From: Pithys albifrons albifrons
Lineage: Eukaryota > Chordata > Aves > Passeriformes > Thamnophilidae
Length of the DNA: 64,000 nucleotides
Direction: 5' to 3'
Assembly: GCF_047495875.1 (NCBI RefSeq)
Contig: NC_092497.1
Span: forward strand, 1,531,437-1,595,436
Shown: one piece after another, positions 1 to 17,399 of the stretch
Numbering within the stretch: the first letter of the stretch is position 1
Layout: each line of letters starts with the position of its first letter
The notes under the pieces: model-generated
Told to the model about the DNA's origin: nothing
Databases searched by the model: none
The model's input: the letters and a program-made list of their open reading frames with translations, nothing else
Position numbers and translations under genes: made by a program

Positions 1-352
1 AGAGCCCCCGCCAGTGCCTAAAGGGGCTCCAGGAGAGCTGGAGAGGGATGTGGGACAAGGGATGGAGGGACAGGACACAGGGAATGGGTACCCAGTGCCA
101 GAGGGCAGGGTTAGATGGGATATTGGGAAGGAATTGCTGGCTGTGATGGTGGGGAAATCCTGGCACAGGTTGGGCAGAGAAGCTGTGGCTACTCTTGGAT
201 CCCTGGAAGTGTCCAAGGCCAGGTTGGACAGGGCTTGGAGCAACCTGGGATAGTGGAAGGTGTCCCTGCCCATGGCAGGGAGGAGAACGAGATGGGCTTT
301 AAGGCCTCTTCTAAACTAAACCATTCTGTGACTCTATTCTGTGATTCTATGA
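1..352 (+). repeat. CR1 LINE 3' fragment, cut by window edge
   Basis: A degenerate CR1 3' region reads on the + strand and ends in ATTCTGTGATTCTATGA at about 335-352, the octamer-type tail of avian CR1. The left end is outside the window. The short open frames in it are LINE remnants. Confidence 0.85.
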
Positions 353-1449
353 TATGCTCTGCAGAGAATATGTGGTATTTTCTAAGCAGAGCATGAGGCA
401 GGTGTGAGCAGAGACCTGCTGGGCAGGTAGGACAGGGGAGCAGTAGCAGCAGACCTGGCTGGTCTGAGGTTTGGGTGCAGGACTTGTTGCACGAAACACC
501 TCCCCGTGTGGAAAGGTCCTTCTTTGCATTTACAGTGCAATTCCACAGCCTTTGCCTCCCCTTCCGTGTCCGTGCAGGCTGCAGGTCCAGCTCCTGAGTG
601 AGTCACAGGGTGGGCTGTGGTTGTGGGGTGGGAGCTGGAGGTGTGGTACCTCTCAGGGCCCCTGTCCAGCCCCTGCCTGCCACAGCCTTGCCCAGCAGTC
701 CCTACACATCATATGACCCTCCTGAGCACTGGCATGTGACTGGGCCATGCATGCTGGAAAAGACCAGGCAGAGCAGAGCAGAGAGGTTGGAAAGGGGGAG
801 GGCAGCTCTGATAGAGAGGATTAGTAAGCTGGACAGATAGGGAAAGCTTTGAAAGAGGGGGCTTGTGTCAGAGTTGTTGCAATAGCAAAGGGGGAGGTGG
901 CTGGATGAGTGGTAGAGAAAGGCATGGGGAAAGCCAGGAGGGAGGGATGACCTCAGGGGTGACATTTGGGATCACAGTGGGGAAGTCTGTGTCTAATGGA
1001 GAGGAAGACACTGCAGCCACAGAGCTGGAGAGGGCAGAGACTTGGGAAAAACCTCTGACAATAAAAATAGCAAGGAATGAACACAGAAACCACGTGCTGG
1101 CATGAAAAATGATGGTGCCGGAAGGATTGCTGTGGGCATGAATTTGGAAGGATAGACGTTCAGAGCTGTAGCTTCCCACCATGCCATGAACAGAAAGCTG
1201 CCTGCTGGCTGAAACCTCAGCACAGGTTGTGTTAACAGGCATCATCTAACCTTGTTTCCCAGGCTCTGAGCAGATCTCTGCAAAGCCAGGTCCTCCCTGC
1301 AAGGACTGTTCCCATCCTGGGTCCCTGTGTGCTTTGTCTGCCAGCAGGGAGGTCAAGAAGCCCCAGGAAGGGAAAATCAGGTTTGGTTGTGGTTTATCAG
1401 CCAATCCAGAGGAGCTCTTGAGCAGTGCAGCTGAAAAAGGAGCAGACAG
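353..1449. other. intergenic, no gene recognised
   Basis: Unique-looking, moderately GC-rich sequence. Only short unconserved frames occur on both strands, and I see no exon-like block or known repeat. Confidence 0.5.
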
Positions 1450-1522
1450 AATTACAGAATCATTTAAGGCTGGAAAATACCTCTAAGGTCATTCAATCCA
1501 ACTGTTAACCCAGCGCTGCCAC
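1450..1522 (-). repeat. CR1 3'-terminal fragment
   Basis: Reverse-orientation CR1 tail: an ACAGAATCATTTAAGGCTGG-type start, then the TCCAACTGTTAACCCAGC block typical of the CR1 3' UTR. Confidence 0.7.
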
Positions 1523-2640
1523 ATTAATTACCATGATTATAACAGAGTGGGGGAGGAAGATTCTTTGATCCATTTTGTTTAGCAGATGCAGCGCAACAAA
1601 GGTAGTTTGAGGCTGTGTTTTACAGCACAGGCCACACTCAGCTTTAGAAGTGTTGGGGGGATTCACAGATAAAGAAAAGCTGAGCTTGGAAAAGGCCAGT
1701 GGAGACCAGCTAGGGCAACCCACGGTCAGCCAGAGTTGGTTGTCCAGGATATTGTCTCTGGCCCACCTGTTCCAGGGTTCAACCATTCTCTTTTGTTTAA
1801 ACAGAATTCCCCATAGCTTAATTTGTGCCTAAACTGTGGGCAATATCCCTGATTCCAGAGATATTTTTCATTTTATTAATCAAAACCACATTTAAAGCAG
1901 TACTTTGTGGCTATGATTGAGACAGGTCAAAGCAAATGTAAACCCAGGATTTAATTTATCCTCAAAAGACTATAAAATCAGACACCTACAGGATGCCTTT
2001 ATTTATTCATTGTGACCACTGGCTGGTCCCTTTCTGGCCACTCCAGCAAGGAACGAGCAGTCATGGACCTGCACAACCTGCGTAAATGGTTTGCTGGCAA
2101 AAACTACACTGAATAAACACCAACTTCAGCTACAAGGTTATTTAATCACACAGGAGGTTTGTTTTACCAGTGATTCCCTCCTAGCTGGGCGTGCAGGGGG
2201 TGGATGAACCCACTGCTCTTGGACAGTATGCCAAAAATGTTGAGCATTAAGACAGTATCAGCAATTGCTTGGGTTTTGTTTTTCTGTTTTGACTGCAATC
2301 CTGGCAGGCTGGTCCCCAGCAGTGCAGAGAAGGTGCTGTGCCTGCTGCGTCACACTCCAGCAGCAGTGACGGGGAGGGCAGACACTTGGCTGTTTCCTCA
2401 TCCCTGCTCTGGGTACAGCATACACTGCACTGAAATTACCTAAGTAGAACTTTTAGCTAAATCTTCTTCTGTAAAGAAATGCCTGTGTTCCAGGAGGACT
2501 CAAAAGCATTTCAGTTGTTCACATTTAAGATGATACACTTACGATGAGTTATATTTGTACACATATATACAGGTATATACATAAAATTATATATATATAA
2601 CTAACTTTATCCACTTCAGTAAGGAACTTTTGGCTCCCCA
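1523..2640. other. intergenic, no gene recognised; AT microsatellite at the end
   Basis: No supported gene. A TA-rich simple-repeat patch lies at about 2555-2602. Confidence 0.5.
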
Positions 2641-2644
2641 TGGA

Positions 2645-2992
2645 AGCCTCATCACTGTCTAGAACTACCTGAAGGGAAGTTCTGGCCAGCTGGGGGTTGG
2701 TCTCTTCTCCCAGGCACTCAGCAATAGGACAAGGGGGCACGATGGGCTCAAGCTCTGACAGGGGAAATTGAAGTTGGAGAGCAGAAAAAACTTCTTTGCA
2801 GAGAGAGTGCTCGGGCATTGGAATGGGCTGCCCAGAGAGGGGGTGGATTCCCCATCCCTGAAGGTTTTTCAGCTGAGCTTGGCCGTGGCACTGAGTGCCA
2901 TGATCTGGTAAAGGGACTGGAGTTGGACCAAAGGTTGGACTTGATGATCTCGGAGGTCTTTTCCAACCCAATCGATTCTATGATTCTGTGAT
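2645..2992 (+). repeat. CR1 LINE 3' fragment (ALSAMIW-type)
   Basis: Contains the C-terminal part of CR1 ORF2: an [13 protein letters not shown] stretch, then [12 protein letters not shown] before the stop. It is followed by the short 3' UTR and the ATTCTATGATTCTGTGAT tail. It is 5'-truncated, as CR1 insertions usually are. Confidence 0.9.
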
Positions 2993-3159
2993 CTCTTCTT
3001 AAAAATCAAAGGGAAGAACATACAACATAACTGAGCTCTTCAGGTGACCAAGACAGAATTACTGATGCAGAGCAAATCACTGATGAAGGTCAGCCCATTT
3101 TCTGGAAATGCATTTCACCCTTTTCCATGGAGTGACAGAACAGGGGAAATGTCTTCTCA

Positions 3160-3404
3160 CCACCAGAGGGCACTGTCAGATGGGCTGTTGGGAAGGAATT
3201 CCTGGCCGTGAGGGTGGGCAAGCCCTGGCACAGGTTGCCCAGAGAAGCTGTGGCTGCTCCAACCCTACAAGTGTCCAAGTCCAAGTTGGACAGGGCTTGG
3301 AGGAGCCTGGGCGAGTGGAAGGTGTCCCTGCCCATGGCAGGGGGTGCACATGAGATGGTCTTTAAGGTCACTTCCAACCCAACACACTGGAATTCTGTGA
3401 TCTT
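3160..3404 (+). repeat. CR1 LINE 3' fragment
   Basis: Older CR1 subfamily with the GGAAGGAATTCCTGGCCGTG block, a tail with CCAACCCAACACACTGG and the terminal ATTCTGTGAT. Confidence 0.8.
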
Positions 3405-4162
3405 GACCCTGGGATTCCCTGCCTGCAGACTTTAAGATATGCCTGTGGACAGAAGCTGAGCTGAAGAACTCACCTACCATGTGTCCAAATGCCCCTTTTT
3501 TGCTGATTGTGGGAGGAAAAGGCAAACAACAGGGGTGAGCTCTGCCTGTGGAGGTGCCAGGCATGGGGGAGGAGGAGAGCAGGAGTCCGTAGGGTGGTCA
3601 GGAGAGAGGATTTCAGGGAAAGAAGGTACAGGCAGCTGTCTGAAGGCTGGAAAGCTCCAGCGTTTGCAGCATTCAAGCTGTTTTCAATTTAAAATATCTT
3701 TAAGATTTCCTCCTTAAGCTTTAGGACAAGGAACCCATTTGTATGTAATTTCATGGATGACAGTTTAATATCCCCACATAACCCTCAGACTCCAAAAGCT
3801 GGGTCTTTAAGAAAAATGCCAAAAATACTATAAAAAAAGAAGGTCCCTTGGCTGGAAGTGAAGTCTTTGTGATTTCAGACCTGCCATGAAAACATAACCC
3901 CATCCATCTTGGAGCTCACCTGTTCCTCTGGCCAGGAAGGATGGTGGCTGTGAGGGACATTGGGTGATTGCCAGTTAGGGTGACATTTGGCTTGGCAGTT
4001 CCAGTAGCACTGATATAAGCTTGTTTACTCACAGCTGAAGCCACAAAGAGACTTCCATGAGACAATTCTCCTGTGCCTGTACACTCCCTGCTGCCTGCTG
4101 GGCACTTCCAGGGCAGGTAAGAGGCACAGTCCCTTTCCAGCCCTGGGTGCACATCCAGAGGA
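3405..4162. other. intergenic, no gene recognised
   Basis: No repeat, RNA gene or exon that I can support. Confidence 0.45.
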
Positions 4163-4575
4163 GAGAATCACAGGATCACAGAATGCTTTGGGTTGGAAGA
4201 GACCTCCAAGCTTATCCAGTTCCACCCCCTGCCATGGGCATGGACACATTCCACTAGCCCAGGTTGCTCCAAGCCCTGTCCAGCCTGGCCTTGGACACTC
4301 CCAGTGATCCAGGGACAGCCACAGCCTTTCTGGGCAATTCGTCCCAGGGCCTCCCCACTGTCACAGCCAGAAATTCCTTCCCAATATTCCATCTAACCCT
4401 GCCCTCTGGCACTGGGAAGCCATTCCCTGTGTCCTGTCCCTCCATCCCTTGTCCCCAGTCCCTCTCCAGCTCTCCTGGAGCCCCTTTAGGTACTGGCAGG
4501 GGCTCTCAGGTGTCCCTGGAGCCTTCTCTTCTCCAGGTGAGCTCCCCCGAGCTCGTCTCCAGAGCAGAGTGGGTG
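4163..4575 (-). repeat. CR1 LINE 3' fragment
   Basis: Reverse-orientation CR1: AGAATCACAGGATCACAGAA tail complement at the left, running into 3' ORF2 remnants with frameshifts. Confidence 0.85.
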
Positions 4576-4920
4576 GCAGGAACCTTTGGTGTAATTGTGA
4601 TCAGCCCTTCACTGGAGAATGTTACCTGCAGGAGCTCCCAGAGCATGAAGGTCAGGTCTGAGCACAGCAGGGTGTTTGCTGTCAGTGCCTGCAGGGACAG
4701 TGAGGTGTCCCTGGCCATGGACAGTACAGCCAGCAGGGACAATGGAACTGAGAGGGGTGGCACCAGCAGAGTTTAGGATGAAGTTTTATGGAACTGAGGT
4801 TGAACAGGATTAGGAAGCAGCTGCCTCCTACACAGGAGTTTTCAGGAATATGATTTTGGACTTACATGCCTGGACTTTTTGCTTAGGAACCAGAAGCTCT
4901 TTTTTAAGTCAGCTTATATA
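4576..4920. other. intergenic, no gene recognised
   Basis: Nothing recognisable between two CR1 fragments. Confidence 0.4.
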
Positions 4921-5400
4921 TTGAGGGGCTGGAGCGGGGCCAGAGAAGAGCAATGATGCTGGAGAAGGGACTGGAGCACAAGTGCTGTGGGGAGAGGCTG
5001 AGGGAGCTGGGGGTGTTTAGCCTGGAGAAGAGGAGGCTCAGAGGTGACCTCAGCACTGTCTGGAACTGCCTGAAGGGAAGTTCTGGCCAGGTGGGGGTTG
5101 GTCTCTTCTCCCAGGCACTCAGCAATAGGACAAGGGGGCACGATGGGCTCAAGCTCTGCCAGGGCAAATTCAAGTTGGAGAGCAGAAAAAACTTCTTTGC
5201 AGAGAGAGTGCTCAGGGATTGGAATGGGCTGCCCAGAGAGGGGGTGGATTCCCCATCCCTGGAGGTTTTTAAACTGAGCTTGGCCATGGCACTGAGTGCC
5301 ATGATCTGGTAAAGGGACTGGAGTTGGACCAAGGGTTGGACTTGATGATCTCAGGGGTCTTTTCCAACCCAGTCGACTCTATGACATATTCTATGATTCT
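4921..5400 (+). repeat. CR1 LINE 3' fragment (ALSAMIW-type)
   Basis: Open for about 119 codons (4953-5312), encoding the [20 protein letters not shown] and [16 protein letters not shown] blocks of the CR1 ORF2 C-terminus. It ends in a short 3' UTR and ATTCTATGATTCT. The intact frame suggests a relatively young copy. Confidence 0.9.
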
Positions 5401-5584
5401 AACCAAATACCCAAAGCATGTGGTGCACTGGGGGAACAACTTGGTTAAATTCCAACAAGAGCACATGTTCAGCTGCCTCAGCCCTTATCCAAGCACCAGG
5501 TATGTGTCAGGCTACCCCCTGAGAGCAGTTCCCAACCTCCCAATAAAGTTGAAAATGGATTTCACTGCAATGGTCACAGCCCCA

Positions 5585-5865
5585 AGTCTGCCAGAACTCA
5601 GGGAGTGTTTGGGCAATGCTCTGAGGGACAGGGTGGGATGGCTGGGTTGTCTCTGCAGGGCCAGGAGTTGGATTGGATGACTCTGAGATGAGCTCAGCTG
5701 GTTAAAACTTGGTTGTAATTATACCAAGGTCATGGGTTCAATCCCTTGTGTGGGCCATTGACTTAAGAGTTGCACTCGATGATCCTTGTGGGTCCCTTCC
5801 AGCTCAGAATAGTCTGTGGTTCTGTGATCCTTGCGGGTCCCTTCCAGCTCAGGATATTCCATGAT
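5585..5865 (+). repeat. older CR1 fragment interrupted by a SINE
   Basis: CR1 3' sequence runs to about 5680 (GGGCCAGGAGTTGGATTGG), is broken by a SINE, and resumes at about 5829 with CCTTGCGGGTCCCTTCCAGC. The two parts join into a normal CR1 3' end when the SINE is removed. Confidence 0.75.
5681..5828 (+). repeat. tRNA-Ile-derived SINE with CR1 tail (TguSINE1-like)
   Basis: The 5' part resembles a tRNA-Ile gene: an A-box-like GAGCTCAGCTGG at about 5690-5701, an anticodon-arm-like TTGTAATTATACCAAGG, a B box GGTTCAATCC at 5735-5744, and the acceptor-like TGGGCCA. The 3' part is a CR1 tail with TGATCCTTGTGGGTCCCTTC and a terminal TCTGTGAT. This architecture matches TguSINE1, known from zebra finch and other passerines. 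It is a retroposon and not a functional tRNA gene, because the anticodon stem is degenerate and extra 3' sequence is present. Confidence 0.8.
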
Positions 5866-6072
5866 ACTCTTGCACCACTGCAAGCCCTCAGCAGCTCAGC
5901 AGAACAGTTCCACCTGTGGGGAAGCAGAAAATGTAAGCAACAAAAAAGTGCCCTGTTTTGGGTTTGACTGATGAGCACAGGTGACAATCCCCACCATGTG
6001 CCAACTCCTTGTGTTTCACACCTCTCCTCCAGCTTTCCCTGAATGTGGTGTTGCTTCTGTGCTCTGCTGGTA

Positions 6073-6366
6073 AGAATCACAGAATTGTAGAATCAGTTGG
6101 GTTGGAAAAGACCTCTAAGATCATCAGGTCCAACCCTTGGTCCAACTCCAGTCCCTTTACCAGATCATGGCACTCAGTGCCATGGCCAAGCTCAGCTGAA
6201 AAACCTCCAGGGATGGGGAATCCACCCCCTCTCTGGGCAGCCCATTCCAATGCCTGAGCACTCTCTCTGCAAAGAAGTTTTTTCTGCTCTCCAACTTGAA
6301 TTTGCCCTGGCAGAGCTTGAGCCCATCGTGCCCCCTTGTCCTATTGCTGAGTGCCTGGGAGAAGCA
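6073..6366 (-). repeat. CR1 LINE 3' fragment (ALSAMIW-type)
   Basis: Reverse orientation; TAGAATCAGTTGGGTTGG tail complement followed by the inverted ORF2 C-terminus. It breaks off after the GAGTGCCTGGGAGAAG block. Confidence 0.9.
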
Positions 6367-6593
6367 ACTGTGTGCAGAGGTGCTTCCCATGGAAAGGCCA
6401 CGTTCCTGCCCTGGCAGGACATGGAGGCAGGCACAGAGAGGAAGGCAGAAAGTACAGGCGAGGAGAGTTCCATTCAGGTGTGTTGGGAAAGGGGATTCCC
6501 ACACTGTGGTGGGCAAGGTTTGGAAGTATTTGATGTCCTCAGTTTCAGTCAGTTTTAATTTATTGTATCTGAAAAGTTGGTCTTATATAGTGT

Positions 6594-6761
6594 TGTCCAG
6601 AGCAGCTGTGGCTGCCCCATCCCTGGAAGTGTCCAAGGCCAGGCTGGATGGGGCTTGGAACAACCTGGGCTAGTGGAAGTTGTCCCTGTCCACAGGGGTT
6701 GTATTGAAATAAGATGATCTTTAAGGTCCCTTCCAACCCAAACCATTCCGTGATTCTATGA
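6594..6761 (+). repeat. CR1 LINE 3' fragment
   Basis: Short tail piece with CCATCCCTGGAAGTGTCCAA and the terminal CCGTGATTCTATGAT. Confidence 0.8.
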
Positions 6762-7495
6762 TAAAAATAACAAATAATATTTACCCACCTCACAGGTTTC
6801 CCTCCTTGGAGATGAGTGCTTGGAAGTTGTTTGGAGACTTTGGAGAAAGCTTCCTCACCCCAAACCAAAGGAAAAGGCACATTTTAAGGCAGGTAAATGA
6901 AAAGCTGCAGTCACAATTACAGAGCTCTTACACTTTCCAGACATGTAAATATTTGTGACAGCTCAAATATTTTCCTCTTCTCACCTGGGTGAAATCCCAG
7001 CAGTGAAACTTTGGGATTTTTTAGACCTGAACAAAAAAATCCAAAAATATCCTCCTGGTCATTGTGATTCGATGGGCAGCACGTTCTTGTTCTGCTTATT
7101 TCTAAATTCAGAGTTAAACCCAAGCTCTCTCATCCTGGGGAGAAGCCTGGAAACCAGATTACTGCCCTCTCAGGAAGATGTGTCTCTTCTTTTTTCCCCA
7201 TTCTGTCCAACTTGTCTCGATGAGCCTTTCACTGCAGTCAGCAGCTTTTAGGAGACGTTTTGCTTTTATTGAGCTGCTTTGTCAGATTTCGCAATCAGTT
7301 CTAGTCACAAACGCCGCCTGAAACGGAAAAATAAATATATTTTATTTTAACAAGTCAGTCTGTGACTATTTTATAACGGTGCAATAAACATCGGTTACTT
7401 TTCTTGGTCACCTCAGTGAGCGAAGAGCTGCTCTATTCCCATCCTAAGCTGCCATCTAATGGTGAACATGGTAGTGCTCCTGAGATGGAGCACTT
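6762..7495. other. intergenic, no gene recognised
   Basis: AT-rich sequence without supported features. Confidence 0.45.
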
Positions 7496-7800
7496 GCACT
7501 TGATCATCCTAAAGGTCTGTTCCAAACATTATAATTAATTCTGCGATCTCAGGTGGGGGTCGGGCTCTGCTCCCAGGGGACAAGGGACAGGACGGGGAGC
7601 TGTGCTGGGGAGGGGCAGGTTGGACATGAGGAGGAATTTCTCCATGGAAAGGGTGGTCAGGCATTGGAAGGGGCTGCCCAGGGAGGTTTGGAGGTGTCCA
7701 AGAAAGGGCTGGATGGGGCACTCAGTGCTCTGGGCTGGGGGACAAGGTGGGCTCCAGGGGCTGCGAGGGCTCTTCCCGGGATTCCCTCACTACAAGTGCC
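7496..7800 (+). repeat. two adjoining CR1 3' fragments
   Basis: A CR1 tail (CTTGATCATCCTAAAGGTCT, ending near ATTCTGCGAT at about 7548) is followed by a separate CR1 body fragment with GGACATGAGGAGGAATTTCT and a GGCATTGGAAGGGGCTGCCC block. Confidence 0.7.
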
Positions 7801-7818
7801 TGTTCCGTGAGCTGAGGG

Positions 7819-8045
7819 TGAATCACAGAATATCCTGAGCTGGAAGGGACCCACAAGGACCATCCAGTCCAACTCCTGGCCCTGCACAGACACCCCAACA
7901 ATCCCACCCTGCCCCGTTGTCCAAACACTCCTGGAGCTCTGGCAGCCTCGGGGCTGTGCCGACTGCCCTGGGGAGCCTGTTCAGTGCCCAACCACCTTCT
8001 TGAGGAAGAATCTTTTCCTGAGATCCGACCACCTGACACACCTTC
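7819..8045 (-). repeat. CR1 LINE fragment next to the RPL17 promoter
   Basis: Reverse orientation: GAATCACAGAATATCCTGAG then CATCCAGTCCAACTCCTGGC. It stops about 250 bp before the CpG-rich RPL17 promoter. Confidence 0.75.
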
Positions 8046-8199
8046 AGGCCACTCCCTGGGCCCCTACACAGCCGGGATCGGAGCTGCCCCTCCCCTTCCG
8101 CAAAACCTCTTCTTCTACAGATGAACACACAAAGTGCCCTCAGCCGCTCCTCACGCCCCTTCCCCGCCTCAGCCGCCCTCCTTTAGCCGCTCCCAGCTC

Positions 8200-8405
8200 C
8201 AGCATTTACTCCCACATTCCCACACGGGGCGCTCCGACTCCCTCCCCCCTCAGCGCTCGCCCCGCCGCCATATTAGAAGTGGAGAGGCGCGGAAATCTCG
8301 CGAGACCTCCACGCGCGCCCAGCCCTTCCCTTCACCTTTTATCGGGATGGGCGGAAATCTCGCGAGACTTTCGCGCACGCCCCGCCCTTCCCCTTTTCCT
8401 CTGGC
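8200..8405 (+). promoter_or_regulatory. RPL17: RPL17 CpG-rich promoter with paired TCTCGCGAGA elements
   Basis: Dense CpG upstream of the predicted TSS. The 10-bp palindrome TCTCGCGAGA occurs at 8296-8305 and 8358-8367, each preceded by CGGAAA. This palindrome is the CGCG element bound by BANP and, when methylated, by Kaiso-type factors. CCGCCATATT, a YY1-like site, lies at about 8265-8274. No convincing TATA box is seen, as is usual for ribosomal protein genes. Confidence 0.75.
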
Positions 8406-8430
8406 CTCTTTCCGTGGCCGCCATCCTGAG
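8406..8430 (+). other. RPL17: RPL17 noncoding exon 1 with 5'TOP start
   Basis: CTCTTTCC at 8406-8413 is a 5' terminal oligopyrimidine start, the element that puts ribosomal protein mRNAs under mTOR/LARP1 translational control. GGCCGCCATC just downstream is a YY1-like site. The exon ends at CCTGAG with donor GTGAGG at 8431. The exact TSS is inferred. Confidence 0.7.
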
Positions 8431-8628
8431 GTGAGGAGCTATGGCCGGGCCCGGCCCCGCCATCCGCCGCCATCCGCGGCCCTCCCGCGCCCCGGCAGCG
8501 CTCCCACACTCCCCACACCCACGGTGGCCGCGGGACAGGGCGGGCAGGGGCGCCGGTGAGGTTGGGAGGGTGAGGGGCTGTGTGTGTGGGGAGTGGGGGT
8601 GGCGCATACTCCGTGTGGGATCACCCGT

Positions 8629-8700
8629 GGCTGCGATGATGACTCTCTTAGGACACCTTTGGATGTAACCGTGAAAAGAACGCGAAGTCTCTGAGCAGCC
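8629..8700 (+). ncRNA. SNORD58: SNORD58 box C/D snoRNA in RPL17 intron 1
   Basis: Box C ATGATGA at 8636-8642 and box D CTGA at 8691-8694 are enclosed by a perfect 6-bp terminal stem, GGCTGC (8629-8634) with GCAGCC (8695-8700). A C'-like GTGAAAA is at 8671-8677. The 17-nt core CTTAGGACACCTTTGGA at 8647-8663 is the recognisable SNORD58 (U58) segment, which guides 2'-O-methylation of 28S rRNA. The end lies about 75 nt before the exon 2 acceptor, the usual spacing for intronic box C/D snoRNAs. Human RPL17 introns also host SNORD58 copies. Confidence 0.92.
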
Positions 8701-8788
8701 GCGGCGGCGCGGCCTGGGCCCTGCGTGTCGGCGTGACGGGGTTTAATGTGTTTTGTTTCCTTCGGTGTTTTCCAGCTGAGCTCCCAAG

Positions 8789-13873
<5,085 letters not shown>

Positions 13874-13896
13874 ATCTGCACATCCAGATGTACATA

Positions 13897-13902
13897 AATA
13901 AA
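13897..13902 (+). terminator. RPL17: RPL17 polyadenylation signal
   Basis: AATAAA 24 nt after the stop codon, followed by a GT-rich stretch (CTCTGTGTGTTTCTGTG). The very short 3' UTR is typical of ribosomal protein mRNAs. Confidence 0.85.
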
Positions 13903-13983
13903 ACAGAAAAGCTTGGATTGTACTCTGTGTGTTTCTGTGCTCCAGCCTCTCTGACCAGTGGGACTCGGGAAGGGACGTTATGG

Positions 13984-14205
13984 AGTCACACACTGGTTTG
14001 GGTGGAAGGGAGACCTTAAATACCACGTAATCCACCACCTGCCATGGGCAGGGAAACTTCCACTATCCCAGATTGCTCCAAGATCCATCAAACTTGAAAC
14101 TTTCCAAGGATGGGGCAGCCATAGCTATTATGGACAACCTGTGCCAGGGCCTGCCCACCCTGCCAGCCAGGAATTCCTTCCCAATATCCCGCCTAAAGCC
14201 GTTCC
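13984..14205 (-). repeat. CR1 fragment between RPL17 and C18orf32
   Basis: Reverse CR1 tail GAGTCACACACTGGTTTGGG, then CACCTGCCATGGGCAGGG. It fills most of the roughly 350-bp gap between the RPL17 poly(A) signal and the next promoter. Confidence 0.8.
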
Positions 14206-14269
14206 CCACGCACGGACCGGGACAATTTGGGACACGCGTTGTCCTTGGAATTCGGGGGGGGGCACAGAC

Positions 14270-14374
14270 GGGTAACACCGCTCTGGGGGCGTGGCCTTGG
14301 TCACGTGATGCGCGCTGCCGCCTCCCATTGGGCAGGAGCACCGCCCCCGGAAGCGCGCGGCCGTTCCGGTACGG
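14270..14374 (+). promoter_or_regulatory. C18orf32: C18orf32 CpG promoter and candidate noncoding exon 1
   Basis: CpG-rich core with a GC box GGGGGCGTGG (14285-14294), E-box GTCACGTGA (14300-14308; USF/TFE type), an inverted CCAAT box (ATTGG at 14327-14331) and an ETS-like CCGGAAG (14347-14353). A donor GTGAGT at 14375 follows, so exon 1 probably ends at 14374. Alternative donors exist at about 14504 (GTGAGT), 14664 (GTGAGC) and 14837 (GTAAGG), so the leader structure is uncertain. Confidence 0.6.
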
Positions 14375-14883
14375 GTGAGTGCGGGGAGCGATCGGTGTAT
14401 CGCGACATCCCGACATCTCCCCCTTCTAGCCCGCCCGACCGTGCCTGGCGCCGCCAACACCCGCTAACGCAGCGGCCTGCGTGGAGGGGAACGGGGACGC
14501 CCCCGTGAGTTTCGCTTCCAGGCCGGATCGGCCTTTGTGGGCCTTAGTGGGAGAAGGGGGAAAAGGGGCCTGACGAGGCCGAGGTGTGCCCGTGGCCGCG
14601 CTCTGTGTGCCCGGGGCTCGCACGGTCCGGCAGCACCTCCTGGCGCAGGGGATTAACCCGCCGGTGAGCTCGGCCCTCCTCACCGCGCTGTTTTGTTTGC
14701 CTTGTCTTTCTTGGTTTGCGTCTCTGTCTGACCAGGTGTCACAGCGTCACCAGGTGAAGGCAGGGATTCAGCAGGACGGTGCTTCCCGCTGTCGCGACAG
14801 GCGATTTCAGAGGGTCGCTCGTGCACCTGGCGCAGGTAAGGGTGGGGTTTTTCGTCTGGGATCTCGACACAACACGTGCTGTT

Positions 14884-15178
14884 TCCTCGGGACAAGGGAT
14901 GGAGGGACAGGACACAGGGAATGGCTTCAAACTGCCAGTGGGCAGGGATAGGTGGGATATTGGGAAGGAATTGCTGGCTGGGAGGGTGGGCAGGCCCTGG
15001 CAGAGGTTGGGCAGAGAAGCTGTGGCTGCTCCTGGATCCCTGGAAATATCCAAGGCCAGGTTGGATGGGGTTTGGAGCAGCCTGGGCTGGTGGGAGGTGT
15101 CCCTGCCCATTGCAGAGGGTGGGAATGAGGTGATCCTTAAAATCCCTTCCAACCCAAACCATTCTTTGGTTCTGTGAT
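14884..15178 (+). repeat. CR1 LINE 3' fragment in C18orf32 intron 1
   Basis: Forward CR1 with GGACAGGACACAGGGAATGG and a tail ending TTCTTTGGTTCTGTGATG. Confidence 0.85.
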
Positions 15179-17278
<2,100 letters not shown>

Positions 17279-17375
17279 AGGAGTTAATTCCTAAGGATTT
17301 TTTTTCCCTCGTGTCCAATATGAACTGCTGACATTTCTCTCACTTTGAGAATTTTTCCTTTGCACATTTTAGCTG

Positions 17376-17381
17376 AATAAA
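17376..17381 (+). terminator. C18orf32: C18orf32 polyadenylation signal
   Basis: AATAAA 98 nt after the stop codon, followed about 20 nt later by a TTATTGCTTGCAGGA stretch and GTCTGTTTTG. Confidence 0.75.
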
Positions 17382-17399
17382 AACCTTTATTGCTTGCAG

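Noticed and set aside
5690..5760. A tRNA-Ile gene
   Set aside because: The anticodon region is degenerate, there is no proper acceptor pairing and a CR1 tail follows. It fits a SINE, not a tRNA gene.
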